Part shown: positions 8,151 to 18,357 of the stretch, one piece after another | Layout of the letters: each line of letters opens with the position of its first letter | Numbering within the stretch: the stretch's first letter is position 1 | Assembly: GCF_001697225.1 (NCBI RefSeq) | Contig: NZ_CP014671.1 | Location: 3,162,001-3,226,000, forward strand | Source: Immundisolibacter cernigliae | Lineage (GTDB): Bacteria; Pseudomonadota; Gammaproteobacteria; Immundisolibacterales; Immundisolibacteraceae | Direction: 5' to 3' | Length of the DNA stretch: 64,000 nt | Made by a program: the position numbers and the translations under genes | Notes under the pieces: model-generated | Database searches by the model: none | The model's input: only the letters and a program-made list of their open reading frames with translations | Told to the model about the DNA's origin: nothing

Positions 8151-8269
8151 AATCCATCCCCGGTTTCCACCGGGGCAGGCCTGGATTTCTCAGCGCCCGC
8201 TACCGAAAAACCTTGTGGGAGCGCAGCTTCGCTGCGCGATGATCGCCCGGCGCAGCCGGGCTCCCACAG
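8151..8269. repeat. Palindromic repeat cluster, right copy of the inverted pair
   Basis: Bases 8151-8249 match the reverse complement of 4236-4330 with about seven differences, and 8250-8269 complete a GGAGC...GCTCC palindrome. Together the two copies bracket the amidohydrolase, Rieske beta and Rieske alpha genes in opposite orientation. The repeat lies just 31 bp upstream of the Rieske alpha start. Confidence 0.85.
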
Positions 8270-8284
8270 TTTTGCGATGGCTCA

Positions 8285-8480
8285 CACAATCAGCAGCTTA
8301 TAGCCGCTGATTGTGGCAGCGCACCCCTGCGCTGCGGGAAACGCTGAATACTTCAGCGTTTCCTTGTGGGTCGCAATTCATTTGTTGCCGCCCCGGGACG
8401 TTGCCCATGCCCAGTCCCGCGGCGGTCTCTTGTCGCTACCTCCGTATCGTCAACGGCGCGCTACCCCGGCAGGGCCGGGG
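8285..8480. repeat. Five consecutive hairpins after the DUF1329 gene
   Basis: In order: 8285-8315 (10-bp arms CACAATCAGC/GCTGATTGTG), 8316-8335 (8-bp arms, CCCC loop), 8337-8363 (12-bp arms GGAAACGCTGAA/TTCAGCGTTTCC), 8388-8425 (12-bp arms, one mismatch) and 8464-8480 (7-bp arms). None has a T-run, so simple intrinsic termination is unlikely. The last touches the DUF1329 stop codon. With 8151-8269 they fill the gene-free stretch 8120-8480. Confidence 0.8.
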
Positions 8481-9926
8481 TCAGCGAACCCCGTACTTGC
8501 GCAGGCCGGCCGGGGTGAAATACGCCGAGTCCGGCGGATTGACGAAATCCGGCGGACTGCCGCCCCGGCCGGCACCGACGTTGAAGAAGGTGTTGTTCGA
8601 GGACTGCCGGCCGTTGATGATGTCCATGTGGTTGTCGCCCCAGAAGCTGAGCATCGGCACCTCGTAGAACTGCATCAGATACGCTTCCTGGACGCGCCAC
8701 AGCTGATCGCCGGCGTCATACATCTCGCCGGCGGCGCCCGCCCAGCTGTCCTCGTCGAAATAGACGACGCGATGCGGCGACAGGTGCCGGTACTTCGGTT
8801 TCAGGCGCATCTCGACGGCCCACACGCGGTGCAGTTCGTACCGGATCGGATCCGGGTTCAGATGCCCGCGCATGACCAGTTTCTTGAAGTCGCCGTTCTC
8901 GGGCGCCGCCAGTTTGTAACTGTTGTAGGGAATGAAATATTCCTTGCGCTGCGGCTCCGAATACTCGTACCACTCCTCGTCGCCGGTCATGCCGAACATG
9001 GTGGTCGAATCGGCCGTGCGCAGGCCATCCGAACCGGTGCTGGGACTGTCGTAGAAGCCGATTTCCGGCGCCTTGCGCACGCGTCGCTGGCCGGGCACAT
9101 ACAGGTAGGCGCTGAAGTCCTGGGAGGTGAAGTAGTTGCAGCCGCCGTACATGGAGCCGGCCTGGCGTGGCGGCTCGACCATCTCCGAGGAGCGGCACCA
9201 CATGGCCCCGCCGTTGCCGGTGAACAGCGGATCCTTGGGCTTTTCTTCCGGTGTCATGTACTGGAGCAGGAGCGAGCGCTCGATGGCCACCGTCTCGGCG
9301 AAGGTGCCGTCGGCAAAGGCGTTGAAGGCGTAGCCGCGCCACACATAAGACTTGCCGAAAAAGTACATGGTGTGGTTGTAAACGACCTCGGCGCCGTTGT
9401 TGGGAATGGGAAAGGCCACACCGGGGCGGTAGGTGCTCGTGTCCAGGCAGCGATACTCGCGGTCCGGTCCGGGCGGCGGGTCACAGAAGCGCGTGCGGCT
9501 GGCGTTCCAGACCGAATTCTCGTAATGCCATTGCGGCAGCGCGGCGCTGCGGCGGCTGGGGTAGACGTTCAGATGGAACGTGTCCGGATATTTCTTGAGC
9601 AGCGCGATCGTGCCCGGCATGAGGCGATCGGCGTACTGCTGGTAATTCTTGGCATCGATGGTGAACAGCGGCTTGTCGTCGGCGTACGGATCGATGTACC
9701 AGTCGCCTTGCTTGTAGCCGGCCGGCGGTGTGGCGATGCCGCCTTCCCAGGCCGGAATCGAGCCGTCCGCGTTGCCCGCGCGGATCGCCCCCAGGGGCGT
9801 GAGCGGCGTGCCCGTGAGGCCGATCTGGGCGGCCTTTTCCGCCGATACGGCAGCCATGACCGTCGAACTGGCCGTCAGAGCCAGCCCCGCCGCCAGCGCA
9901 CGCGTTGTGTACCGAAGTTTTTTCAT
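8481..9926 (-). CDS. DUF1329 family exported protein
   Basis: A 481-residue protein with a Sec signal peptide (MKKLRYTTRALAAGLALTAS, cleavage probably after AAVMA-like small residues near 24). The mature part has the DUF1329 family look: LGAIRAGNADGSIPAWEGG near residue 45, RSSEMVEPPRQAGSMYGG in the middle and a Tyr/Trp/Asp-rich C-terminal half. DUF1329 proteins are outer-membrane-associated, related to the LolA/LolB-like fold, and are often found beside DUF1302 and RND genes in hydrophobic-compound degraders; their role is not established. The ATG at 9926 has GAGGAA upstream. A palindrome at 9951-9967 could be an operator. It lies between the hydrolase and the oxygenase genes. Confidence 0.85.
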   Translation of the reverse strand: MKKLRYTTRALAAGLALTASSTVMAAVSAEKAAQIGLTGTPLTPLGAIRAGNADGSIPAWEGGIATPPAGYKQGDWYIDPYADDKPLFTIDAKNYQQYADRLMPGTIALLKKYPDTFHLNVYPSRRSAALPQWHYENSVWNASRTRFCDPPPGPDREYRCLDTSTYRPGVAFPIPNNGAEVVYNHTMYFFGKSYVWRGYAFNAFADGTFAETVAIERSLLLQYMTPEEKPKDPLFTGNGGAMWCRSSEMVEPPRQAGSMYGGCNYFTSQDFSAYLYVPGQRRVRKAPEIGFYDSPSTGSDGLRTADSTTMFGMTGDEEWYEYSEPQRKEYFIPYNSYKLAAPENGDFKKLVMRGHLNPDPIRYELHRVWAVEMRLKPKYRHLSPHRVVYFDEDSWAGAAGEMYDAGDQLWRVQEAYLMQFYEVPMLSFWGDNHMDIINGRQSSNNTFFNVGAGRGGSPPDFVNPPDSAYFTPAGLRKYGVR

Positions 9927-9950
9927 TGCTTCCTCTGTTGATGGTCCCAA

Positions 9951-9967
9951 TGGTCACGCGTTGACCA
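9951..9967. promoter_or_regulatory. Candidate operator palindrome upstream of the DUF1329 gene
   Basis: TGGTCA and TGACCA arms separated by five bases, 25 bp upstream of the DUF1329 start codon. The size and spacing suit a dimeric repressor. No promoter boxes could be assigned with confidence in the 244-bp gap 9927-10170, where nothing else stands out. Confidence 0.4.
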
Positions 9968-10170
9968 AAGGCTCGTTGGCTTACAAAAAATGCTGAAAAA
10001 TTCCATCCGTGGAGTTTCTCGGCTCGCTGCGCAGCCGCGATCTGCTGCGCGAAGCAACGATCACGGACCGTGGTCGCGCCGGGGCATCCTGCTCCGGACG
10101 GTGAGGGTGAGCACTTTGGCCCATCGCTGGGGTGTCGTGATCCCGCCCTGGTGTTTTCCGGTTGCCCGCG

Positions 10171-10977
10171 CTACGGCGCGTCACCGGCCGGCCACTGCAG
10201 GGCCTGCAGGGTCAGGCTCAGGGCCTCCGGCAGGCGTTCGAGCTGCACCAGGTGCGAGGCCTGGTCCAGCACCTCCAGGCGGGCGTTCGGGATCAGGCTG
10301 CGGAAGGTCTCGCCGTAACCCACCGGGATCAGGCCGTCCTGGCGGCCCCAGATCACCAGCGTCGGCGCCTTGATGCGCGGCAGGCGGCGGATCAGGCCCT
10401 TGTCCGGGATCGGCCACAGGAACTTGGCGGCGGCGTTGAGTGTGCTCAGGCGCTGGATCAGCACTTCCACCTGTTCGTCCACGTCGTCGGGCAGCGCACC
10501 GAGCATTTTTGCCAGCTCGGACTGCGGGTCGATCAGAATCCGCCCGGCGAGCTCCTGCGGCAGCATGGCGAAGATGTCCGGCATCGGGTTTTCCATGTCG
10601 AACAGGCCGGCCGGGGCGATGGCAATCAGCCGCGCCACGCGGCTCTGGTCCACGGCCGCCATCTCGCAGGCGATCATGCCGCCCATGGAGTGGCCAATGA
10701 CGTCGGCACTGGCGATGCCGAGCGCGTCCAGCAGGTCGTAGTAGCACAGCACCAGGTCCCACAGGTCACGCACCTGGCTGATGTCGTTGGATTTGGACGT
10801 GCCGGGCAGGTAGGGCGCGATCACGCGCCGGCGCTCGGCCAGCGCGTCCAGGTACGGATCCCAGGCCAGCCCGCCGGCACCGTGCAGGAACAGCAAGGGT
10901 TCACCGCTGCCGGCCTCCAGCGTGTCGATGGCCAGGCGGGCGTTGACCTGATAGGTGTGCGTGGTCGGGTTGGCCAT
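10171..10977 (-). CDS. Alpha/beta-fold hydrolase
   Basis: A 268-residue serine hydrolase. The oxyanion-hole motif LLFLHGAGG is near residue 30, the nucleophile elbow GHSMGG near 100, an acid in TLVIWGRQDGLIP near 215 and the catalytic His in LDQASHLVQLERP near 245. This pattern matches the meta-cleavage-product hydrolase and epoxide-hydrolase-like branch. The ATG at 10977 has GAGGAA upstream, and the gene starts 11 bp after the LLM monooxygenase stop, so they are one unit. It probably cleaves an ester, lactone or C-C bond formed by the monooxygenase; the substrate is unknown. Confidence 0.88.
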   Translation of the reverse strand: MANPTTHTYQVNARLAIDTLEAGSGEPLLFLHGAGGLAWDPYLDALAERRRVIAPYLPGTSKSNDISQVRDLWDLVLCYYDLLDALGIASADVIGHSMGGMIACEMAAVDQSRVARLIAIAPAGLFDMENPMPDIFAMLPQELAGRILIDPQSELAKMLGALPDDVDEQVEVLIQRLSTLNAAAKFLWPIPDKGLIRRLPRIKAPTLVIWGRQDGLIPVGYGETFRSLIPNARLEVLDQASHLVQLERLPEALSLTLQALQWPAGDAP

Positions 10978-10988
10978 GCTGCGTTTCC

Positions 10989-12248
10989 TCAGGCCACGTC
11001 GCGGTGGGCGGCGGGCTGCGACGGATCGTCGCCAAACCCGCTTGGCCAGAACGGCGCGGCGTCCCACTGCGGCCACAGGTTGCGGATGTGCGGCAGCACG
11101 CCCTCGGCGAACAGGTGCAGGTTCTTCAGGGTCAGGTGCTGCGGCATGGAGCCGACATGGAACAGCCAGATCAGGTTGCCGACGTGCAGCTCGCGCGCCG
11201 CCTCGATGATCTGCTCGCGCACGGTCTGCGGCGAGCCGGCGATGATGTAACCGCTCTCGACCAGCTCCTTCCAGCCGAAGCCCTGGTCCAGGATGGCCTT
11301 GCCGACCTTGGCCGTGCCGTCCAGCTGCGAGCGCAGGCCGGCGCGCAGCGAGGCTACGGTGCGATAGCCCGGTGCCTCGAAAAAGCGCGGGTCGATGTGC
11401 ATGCACTTGGCGAAGAAGTACTTGACGTGCTCCTCGTAGTCGATCTGCGCCTGGGCGTCGGTCTCCGACACGCAGATGAACTGCGCGTAGCCGGCGCGGT
11501 AGGGGTTGCGGTCCTTGCCGAGCGCGTCGGCGCGGTCCCAGAACGGCCCCATCACCTTCTTGGCGTACTTGTGGCCGAAGAACGACAGGTACGAGAAGGA
11601 GTAGTCGTTCAGCAGCGAGAAGTCATAGGTCTCGACGCTGCCGCCGCCGGGAATCCACACCGGCGGGTGGGGCCGCTGGGCGGTGCGCGGCCAGGTGTTG
11701 ACGTAGCGCAGCTGGTTGTACTTGCCGTTCCAGGTGAACACCTCGTCCGAGGTCCAGGCCTTCATCACCAGCTCGTGCGCCTCGTAGTAGCGCTCGCGCA
11801 TCTCGGACGGGTTGATGCCGTAGACGTAGTTGGTGTCCATGGAGGTGCCGACCGGAAAACCGGCGATGAACTTGCCGCCCGACAGCACGTCCAGCATGGC
11901 CATCTCCTCGGCCACGCGGATCGGCGGGTTGTACAGCGCCAGGCTGTTGCCCAGGACCACCAGTGAGGTGGTGTCCGAATGGCGCACCTTGCGCGACAGG
12001 ATCGACGCCATCAGGTTCGGCGACGGCATCAGGCCGTAGCCGTTGCTGTGGTGCTCGTTCACGCCGACCGCGTCGTAGCCCAGATCGACCGCCGTTTCCA
12101 GCGCGTCCAGGTAGTCGTGGTAGTACTGGTGGCCCTTGCGCGGGTCGTACAGCGTGCGCGGGATGCTGACCCACACGCTGTCGTATTTCTTCTCGAAATC
12201 GGCCGGCAGATCCTTGTACGGCATCAGGTTGAAGGCGACGGTTTTCAT
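10989..12248 (-). CDS. LLM-class flavin-dependent monooxygenase
   Basis: A 419-residue member of the bacterial luciferase-like superfamily, which uses reduced FMN or F420 and O2 to insert oxygen, often as a Baeyer-Villiger or hydroxylation step. Family features are GVNEHHSNGYG near residue 65, LGNSLALYNPPIRVAEEMAM near 100, DVLSGGKFIAGFPVGT near 123 and IAGSPQTVREQI near 320. GAGCACCC precedes the ATG. It is the first gene of the minus-strand catabolic run; no regulator is adjacent and the upstream flank is an IS remnant and tRNA terminator. Confidence 0.88.
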   Translation of the reverse strand: MKTVAFNLMPYKDLPADFEKKYDSVWVSIPRTLYDPRKGHQYYHDYLDALETAVDLGYDAVGVNEHHSNGYGLMPSPNLMASILSRKVRHSDTTSLVVLGNSLALYNPPIRVAEEMAMLDVLSGGKFIAGFPVGTSMDTNYVYGINPSEMRERYYEAHELVMKAWTSDEVFTWNGKYNQLRYVNTWPRTAQRPHPPVWIPGGGSVETYDFSLLNDYSFSYLSFFGHKYAKKVMGPFWDRADALGKDRNPYRAGYAQFICVSETDAQAQIDYEEHVKYFFAKCMHIDPRFFEAPGYRTVASLRAGLRSQLDGTAKVGKAILDQGFGWKELVESGYIIAGSPQTVREQIIEAARELHVGNLIWLFHVGSMPQHLTLKNLHLFAEGVLPHIRNLWPQWDAAPFWPSGFGDDPSQPAAHRDVA

Positions 12249-12348
12249 GCGGGTGCTCCTGCCTGGCCCAGGGCGGCCGGCTCCTTAACGACTGTATAGC
12301 AAACTGCGCGGCGCGCGTCATGTGGCCGGACCGGCGGCATCACAGACC

Positions 12349-12489
12349 TGTCGACGTCCCCCCGTAGTGGGGTGGCGGAGCGGTTTGAATCCAAGTCTTG
12401 CGACGAGGGAGAGATTGGACGTGAAGAGGCGGTTCAGCGAAGAGCAGATCATCGGCTTCCTGAAGGAAGCCGACTCAGGGGCATCGGGT
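12349..12489 (+). pseudogene. Remnant of an IS3-family insertion sequence (5' end of orfA)
   Basis: From 12421 a GTG-started frame reads VKRRFSEEQIIGFLKEADSG, the conserved N-terminus of IS3-family OrfA transposase subunits. Similarity stops after about 22 residues. TGTCGACGTCCCCCCGTAGT at 12349 could be the left terminal inverted repeat because it begins with TG and lies the expected short distance before orfA. No orfB, right end or target duplication is visible. The rest of 12249-12567 holds no gene. Confidence 0.7.
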
Positions 12490-12567
12490 GGCCCAACCGC
12501 GCAAGGCAGCGCCAGGCCGGCGCCGCACTTCACATTTGCAGGAAGGTCATCGCAGCGCGAAAAACCC

Positions 12568-12601
12568 AAAAAAAAGGGGTCAGGCCCGAGCCTAACCCCT
12601 T
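12568..12601 (-). terminator. Rho-independent terminator of the tRNA operon
   Basis: On the minus strand AAGGGGTTAGGC pairs with GCCTGACCCCTT around a 4-base loop, with one mismatch, followed by a run of eight T. It lies 9 bp beyond the tRNA-Lys CCA end. Confidence 0.88.
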
Positions 12602-12609
12602 GTTCTTAA

Positions 12610-12685
<76 letters not shown>

Positions 12686-12703
12686 GAAACGCAAACATCA
12701 AAC

Positions 12704-12780
12704 TGGGGTGAGCGATGGGGATCGAACCCACGACCACCGGAATCACAATCCGGGGCTCTACCGACTGAGCTACGCTCACC
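12704..12780 (-). tRNA. tRNA-His (anticodon GTG)
   Basis: A 77-base cloverleaf with encoded CCA, anticodon loop TTGTGAT and discriminator C, as expected for tRNA-His. An extra 5' G is available to pair with the discriminator (G-1). Confidence 0.95.
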
Positions 12781-12797
12781 ATAAACCTGTGGCGACA

Positions 12798-12875
12798 TGG
12801 CGCGCCCGGCAGGATTCGAACCTGCGACCGACGGCTTAGAAGGCCGTTGCTCTGTCCTGGCTGAGCTACGGGCGC
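12798..12875 (-). tRNA. tRNA-Arg (anticodon TCT)
   Basis: A 78-base cloverleaf with encoded CCA. The acceptor stem GCGCCCG pairs with CGGGCGC and the anticodon loop is CTTCTAA, reading AGA codons, which are rare in this GC-rich genome. Confidence 0.95.
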
Positions 12876-12914
12876 AGCAAACCAGAAACCTGCCCCAATC
12901 CTGCCGCGACGAAC

Positions 12915-12992
12915 TGGTCGGGGTAGAGAGATTCGAACTCCCGACATCCAGCACCCAAAGCTGGCGCGCTACCAGACTGCGCCATACCCCGA
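12915..12992 (-). tRNA. tRNA-Pro (anticodon TGG)
   Basis: A 78-base cloverleaf with encoded CCA. The acceptor stem CGGGGTA pairs with TACCCCG and the anticodon loop is TTTGGGT. First gene of the cluster, 37 bp downstream of the promoter at 13029-13058. Confidence 0.95.
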
Positions 12993-13028
12993 GATTTCGC
13001 CTGGCCCGTGCCGTTGCGCGGGGCGCGA

Positions 13029-13058
13029 ACTATACAGCGCCGCTCGGCGGAGGGTCAA
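13029..13058 (-). promoter_or_regulatory. Sigma-70 promoter of the tRNA cluster
   Basis: On the minus strand TTGACC and TATAGT are separated by 18 bp, and a GC-rich discriminator follows, typical of stringently controlled stable-RNA promoters. The start site would be close to 13022, about 30 bases before tRNA-Pro. Confidence 0.8.
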
Positions 13059-13138
13059 CGCATCCGGGCGGGGTACCGACAAGCTGTTAGAATTCGCCGC
13101 CCCTGAAATCTGCCGTCTAGCCCATCCTGAATTACACC

Positions 13139-13570
13139 ATGGCCACTGAACGCACCCTGTCCATCATCAAGCCCGACGCCGTCGCCAAGAACGTCATTGG
13201 CGCCATCTATTCCCGCTTCGAGCAGGCCGGCCTGAAGATCATCGCCGCCCGCATGGAGCACCTGACCCGCGAGCGCGCCGAGGGCTTCTACGCCGTGCAT
13301 CGCGAGCGGCCGTTCTTCAAGGACCTGGTCGCGTTCATGACCACCGGCCCGGTGATGATCCAGGTGCTGGAGGGCGACAACGCGGTCGCCAGACACCGTG
13401 AGCTGATGGGTGCCACCGATCCGGCCAAGGCCGCGCCCGGCACCATCCGCGCCGACTTCGCGAGCAACATCGAAGAAAACGCCGTTCACGGTTCCGACAG
13501 CGTCGAGAACGCCGCGACCGAGATCGCCTATTTCTTCGAGCCCGGGCAAATCTGCCCGCGTACGCGCTAA
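13139..13570 (+). CDS. ndk: Nucleoside diphosphate kinase
   Basis: A 143-residue enzyme that moves the gamma-phosphate from ATP to other nucleoside diphosphates through a phospho-histidine. Full family length. [13 protein letters not shown] opens the protein, [16 protein letters not shown] is near residue 57 and the active-site His is in NAVHGSDS near 117. A possible -10 box (TAGAAT) lies about 50 bp upstream of the ATG, back to back with the tRNA promoter. rlmN follows 12 bp downstream, an arrangement common in Pseudomonas and relatives. Confidence 0.97.
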   Translation: MATERTLSIIKPDAVAKNVIGAIYSRFEQAGLKIIAARMEHLTRERAEGFYAVHRERPFFKDLVAFMTTGPVMIQVLEGDNAVARHRELMGATDPAKAAPGTIRADFASNIEENAVHGSDSVENAATEIAYFFEPGQICPRTR

Positions 13571-13582
13571 GCCCCGGACGTC

Positions 13583-14677
13583 TTGGACGCGACCTGCACC
13601 AAAACCAACCTGCTGGACCTGGATCGACCGGGTCTGGCCGGTTTGCTGACGCAGCTGGGTGAGAAGCCGTTTCGGGCCGATCAGTTGCTGCAGTGGCTGC
13701 ATGCGCGCGGCTGCGACGATTTCGCGGCCATGACCAACTTGAGCAAGGCGCTGCGCGAACGGCTGGCGCAGGAAGCCGAAATTCGGGTGCCTGAAGTCAC
13801 TGCCGACCAGCAGGCGGCGGACGGTACCCGCAAATGGCTGCTGCGCCTGCCCGGCGGCAGTGCCATCGAGACGGTGTACATCCCCGAGACGCGCCGCGGC
13901 ACGCTGTGCGTGTCCTCGCAGGTCGGCTGCCAGCTCAATTGCAGCTTTTGCCAGACCGCCCAGCAGGGTTTCAACCGCAACCTGAGTGTCGGAGAAATCC
14001 TGGGCCAGATGTGGACTGCCAGCCGGCTGCTGCCGCCGCACGCCGTGCGTGAGAAACCCATCACCAACGTCGTGTTCATGGGCATGGGCGAGCCGCTGCT
14101 GAACTTCGACAACGTGGTGGCGGCCATCCGCGTGCTGCTGGACGATCTGGCCTACGGCCTGTCCAAACGGCGCGTGACGGTCAGCACCGCCGGCGTGGTC
14201 CCGATGATCGACCGCCTGCGCGAGGAATGCCCGGTGGCGCTGGCGGTGTCGCTGCATGCGCCGGACGACGCGCTGCGCGACGAACTGGTGCCGCTGAACC
14301 GGCGCTACCCGATCGCCGAACTGCTGGACGCCTGCCGCCGTTACGTGGCCGGCGACGATCGCCGCCGCGTCACCTTCGAGTACACGCTGCTGGCCGGCGT
14401 CAATGACCACCCGGCGCAGGCCAGGGCATTGGCCAAGCTGCTCGCGCGCGTGCCGGCCAAGGTCAACCTGATTCCGTACAACCCGGTCGCCGGGCTGCCC
14501 TACGAGACCTCGCCCCCGGAGGCGGTCGCGAAATTCCGCGACGAGGTGCTGCGTCACGGCCTGGTCGCCACGGTCCGCAAGACCCGCGGCGATGGCATCG
14601 ACGGCGCCTGCGGCCAGCTTGCGGGCAAGGTGTTGCCGCGCCAGCGGCGCAGCACGCACGTGCCTGTGGTGGTCTGA
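13583..14677 (+). CDS. rlmN: Dual-specificity 23S rRNA/tRNA adenine-C2 methyltransferase RlmN
   Basis: A 364-residue radical SAM enzyme that methylates C2 of A2503 in 23S rRNA and A37 in some tRNAs. The radical SAM cluster is CQLNCSFC near residues 115-122 with the CxxxCxxC spacing. [10 protein letters not shown] near 167 is the GGE-like SAM motif, and [15 protein letters not shown] near 335 holds the methyl-carrying Cys. The start is a TTG at 13583, because the conserved [10 protein letters not shown] stretch begins soon after and no ATG lies near it; the ribosome-binding site is weak. Head of the run to der. Confidence 0.95.
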   Translation: MDATCTKTNLLDLDRPGLAGLLTQLGEKPFRADQLLQWLHARGCDDFAAMTNLSKALRERLAQEAEIRVPEVTADQQAADGTRKWLLRLPGGSAIETVYIPETRRGTLCVSSQVGCQLNCSFCQTAQQGFNRNLSVGEILGQMWTASRLLPPHAVREKPITNVVFMGMGEPLLNFDNVVAAIRVLLDDLAYGLSKRRVTVSTAGVVPMIDRLREECPVALAVSLHAPDDALRDELVPLNRRYPIAELLDACRRYVAGDDRRRVTFEYTLLAGVNDHPAQARALAKLLARVPAKVNLIPYNPVAGLPYETSPPEAVAKFRDEVLRHGLVATVRKTRGDGIDGACGQLAGKVLPRQRRSTHVPVVV

Positions 14678-14682
14678 GTCCG

Positions 14683-15495
14683 ATGTACAGGCAGGTCGGA
14701 ATCATGATCGCCGCCCTGGTCCTGGCCGGTTGCGCCACCACGCGCGATCCGGCGCTGCGGGACGCGTCCGGCGGTGAACTGGCAATCGACATGGACACCT
14801 GCAGCCGTGTCGCCAGCGATCCGGAGCGCAAGCTGAGCAAGAACGAGCGCCTGTCCGAGCTGCGCATGGCGCTGGGCGCAGGTTACCTGCAGGAGGGGGC
14901 GCTCGATGTGGCGCTGCAGGAGCTCGAGCAGAGCCTGCAGCTGAACCCGCGCAACGCCAGCGCGCATGCCGCCATGGCCCTGCTGCAGCTGCGGCTGGGC
15001 AAGCCGCAGGTGGCCGAGGAGCATTACCGGCGCGCGCTGGCCCTGTCGCCGAGTGACCCCGAAATCCGCAACAACTACGGGGTATACCTGTGCGGTCAGG
15101 GCAAGGCGCGCGAAGCGGACGCGCAGTTTCGCTGCGCCATTGCGAACCCGCTTTACCAGACGCCGGCCCTGGCCTATACCAACGCCGCCGAGTGCGCGCT
15201 GCGCCACGGCGACGGTGAACGTGCCCAGATCGACCTGGCGACCGCCGTGCAGCTGGACCCGGGCTTTGCCACGGCCAGCCTGATGCTGGCTGACCTGCAG
15301 TTCAAGAAAGGCGACGCCCGCACCGCCCGTGCGCATCTGGCCCGCTATGTCCGCAGCGCCGGTCAGACGCCGGCCGGGTTGGCGCTGGGGATCCAGGTGG
15401 AAACGGCTCTTGGCGACCTGGACCGGGCCGCCAGCTACCGCATGCTGCTCAAGAACCGTTTCCCCGATTCGCGCGAAGCGCAAGAGCTGCATTGA
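14683..15495 (+). CDS. pilW: Type IV pilus biogenesis/stability lipoprotein PilW (PilF)
   Basis: A 270-residue TPR lipoprotein, the pilotin that helps the PilQ secretin assemble in the outer membrane. The signal peptide ends in the lipobox LAGC near residue 20. At least five TPR-like helix pairs fill residues 55-255 (for example ALGAGYLQEGALDVALQELE). Its place between rlmN and rodZ is the standard one in gammaproteobacteria and fits with the pilA gene in this window. Its last base triplet overlaps the TTG start of the next gene. Confidence 0.93.
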   Translation: MYRQVGIMIAALVLAGCATTRDPALRDASGGELAIDMDTCSRVASDPERKLSKNERLSELRMALGAGYLQEGALDVALQELEQSLQLNPRNASAHAAMALLQLRLGKPQVAEEHYRRALALSPSDPEIRNNYGVYLCGQGKAREADAQFRCAIANPLYQTPALAYTNAAECALRHGDGERAQIDLATAVQLDPGFATASLMLADLQFKKGDARTARAHLARYVRSAGQTPAGLALGIQVETALGDLDRAASYRMLLKNRFPDSREAQELH

Positions 15496-16451
15496 CCGTG
15501 GAAGTGGAGCATGACACGGCGCCGGCGGCTGCCGCTTCGATCGGCGAGCAGCTGCGCCAGGCTCGCCTCGGGCGCGGTTGGTCGACGGCGGAAGCCGCCA
15601 ACCGGCTGCGTCTGCGCGCGGCATTGATCGAGGCCCTGGAAGCCGGCGACTACGCACCGTTTGGAGCTGCCACCTACGCCCGCGGGCAGCTGCGCAACTA
15701 CGCGATCCTGCTGGGACTGGACGAGCAGGCCCTGTTGCGCGGTTTCCGGCCGGCGCCAGCCGATGGGCACACGAAGACCCTGCGCCGCGCGCCCGAACTG
15801 CACCCCGGACGCCCCCGGCTGGTGCGCGTGGGTGGGCTGCTGGTCGTGGTGGCATCCGCGGTGTTGGCAGCCATCTGGGCCGGTGCCGGACGCGAGCCGC
15901 CCGCCGTGGATGGCGAACCCGCGCCCGTGCAGGCCGATTCGAGTTTTGTGCCTGCCGACCCGCCGCGGGACGATGCGCTGCCGCAAAGCCCACCGCCGGT
16001 GGAGGCGAGTGCCGATTCTCCAGGCGCGCCGGGAGACCAGATCGTTGTCACTGAGGCGCAGCCGACTGTGGGGAACGAACCTGCACCGGCACCGGGGGCC
16101 GGCCCGCAGCTGGCCGCGGACGCTGCTGACGCTGCCGGCCAGAGCGAGGCGGAACTGCGCCTGCGCAGCCGGGCCGTCAGCTGGGTGGAAGTCACCGACC
16201 ACGCCGGCCGGCGCCTCGTTTACGAACTGGTCAGCCCGGGTCCGGAACGCACCGTGCGTGGACAGCCGCCGCTGCGGGTGTTGCTCGGCAACGCGCCGGC
16301 GGTCGACGTTTTCTACAATGACGAGCCGGTCACGTTGCCGGCCGGCCAGCATGTGGTGCGCATGACGCTGGGCACCCAGCCGCCGCAGGCGGCGCACGCA
16401 TCCTCCGGCACACCGCCGTCCGGCGCTGCGCCGCCCGCCACGACTCCCTGA
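15492..16451 (+). CDS. rodZ: RodZ-like helix-turn-helix membrane protein
   Basis: A 319-residue bitopic protein linking MreB to the cell-wall elongation machinery. The N-terminal HTH (residues 15-85, [20 protein letters not shown]) is the MreB-binding domain. A single membrane segment lies near 110-130, followed by a Pro/Ala-rich periplasmic linker and a C-terminal DUF4115 domain (about 225-305, with [13 protein letters not shown]). The start is a TTG overlapping the pilW stop or a GTG two codons later. In most relatives ispG follows directly; here hisS does. Confidence 0.9.
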   Translation: MTVEVEHDTAPAAAASIGEQLRQARLGRGWSTAEAANRLRLRAALIEALEAGDYAPFGAATYARGQLRNYAILLGLDEQALLRGFRPAPADGHTKTLRRAPELHPGRPRLVRVGGLLVVVASAVLAAIWAGAGREPPAVDGEPAPVQADSSFVPADPPRDDALPQSPPPVEASADSPGAPGDQIVVTEAQPTVGNEPAPAPGAGPQLAADAADAAGQSEAELRLRSRAVSWVEVTDHAGRRLVYELVSPGPERTVRGQPPLRVLLGNAPAVDVFYNDEPVTLPAGQHVVRMTLGTQPPQAAHASSGTPPSGAAPPATTP

Positions 16452-16459
16452 TACCGATC

Positions 16460-17742
<1,283 letters not shown>

Positions 17743-17746
<4 letters not shown>

Positions 17747-18357
17747 GCACCGCCGACGCCGATCAGATCGAACACCTGCGCCGCCTGTGGGACCAGTACG
17801 GACGCCTGCTGACAGTCGTCATTGTGGCCGTGCTGGCCGGGCTGTTGGGCAAGCATTTTTACGGCAGTTATCAGCAGCGCCAGGCGACCGAGGCGGCGGC
17901 CCTGTTCGCCGCCTATCAGCAGCCACCGGCCGGGCAGACGGCCGACGCCCTGGCCGCGCAGTTGCGCGCGCAGTATCCGCGCACCAGCTACGCGAGCTTC
18001 GTCACCCTGGCGCAGGCCAAGCAGGCCGTCGAGGCAGGCAAGCTCGATGTCGCCGAGCAACACCTGCGCTGGGTGGTGGAACATGCCGGTGAGCCGACCG
18101 ACCGGGCACTGGCCAGCCTGCGCCTGGCGCGCGTACTGCTGGACCAGGGCAAGGTACAGGCCGCGCAGGATGCCTTGGGCAAGGACATCCCCGCCACCTC
18201 GCCGGCCCTGGCCGAACTCAGGGGCGACATCGCCCGTGCCCAGGACCGACTGCAGGATGCGCGCCAGGCTTATCAGGAGGCGCTGGCCGGGTTGCCGCCA
18301 GAGTCCGGACAGGCAGCTCTGATCAAACTCAAGCTCGATGCGCTGGGCCAGCCATGA
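17743..18357 (+). CDS. yfgM: YfgM-family SecYEG-associated TPR protein
   Basis: A 204-residue inner-membrane protein with one N-terminal membrane segment (residues 23-42) and a periplasmic TPR domain. Full length for the family, which works with PpiD at the Sec translocon. It overlaps hisS by four bases (ATGA) and bamB by four bases, so translation is coupled through the run. Confidence 0.93.

Noticed and set aside
13055-14659. Minus-strand open frame of 534 codons
   Set aside because: Antisense to ndk and rlmN, both of which have complete catalytic motifs.
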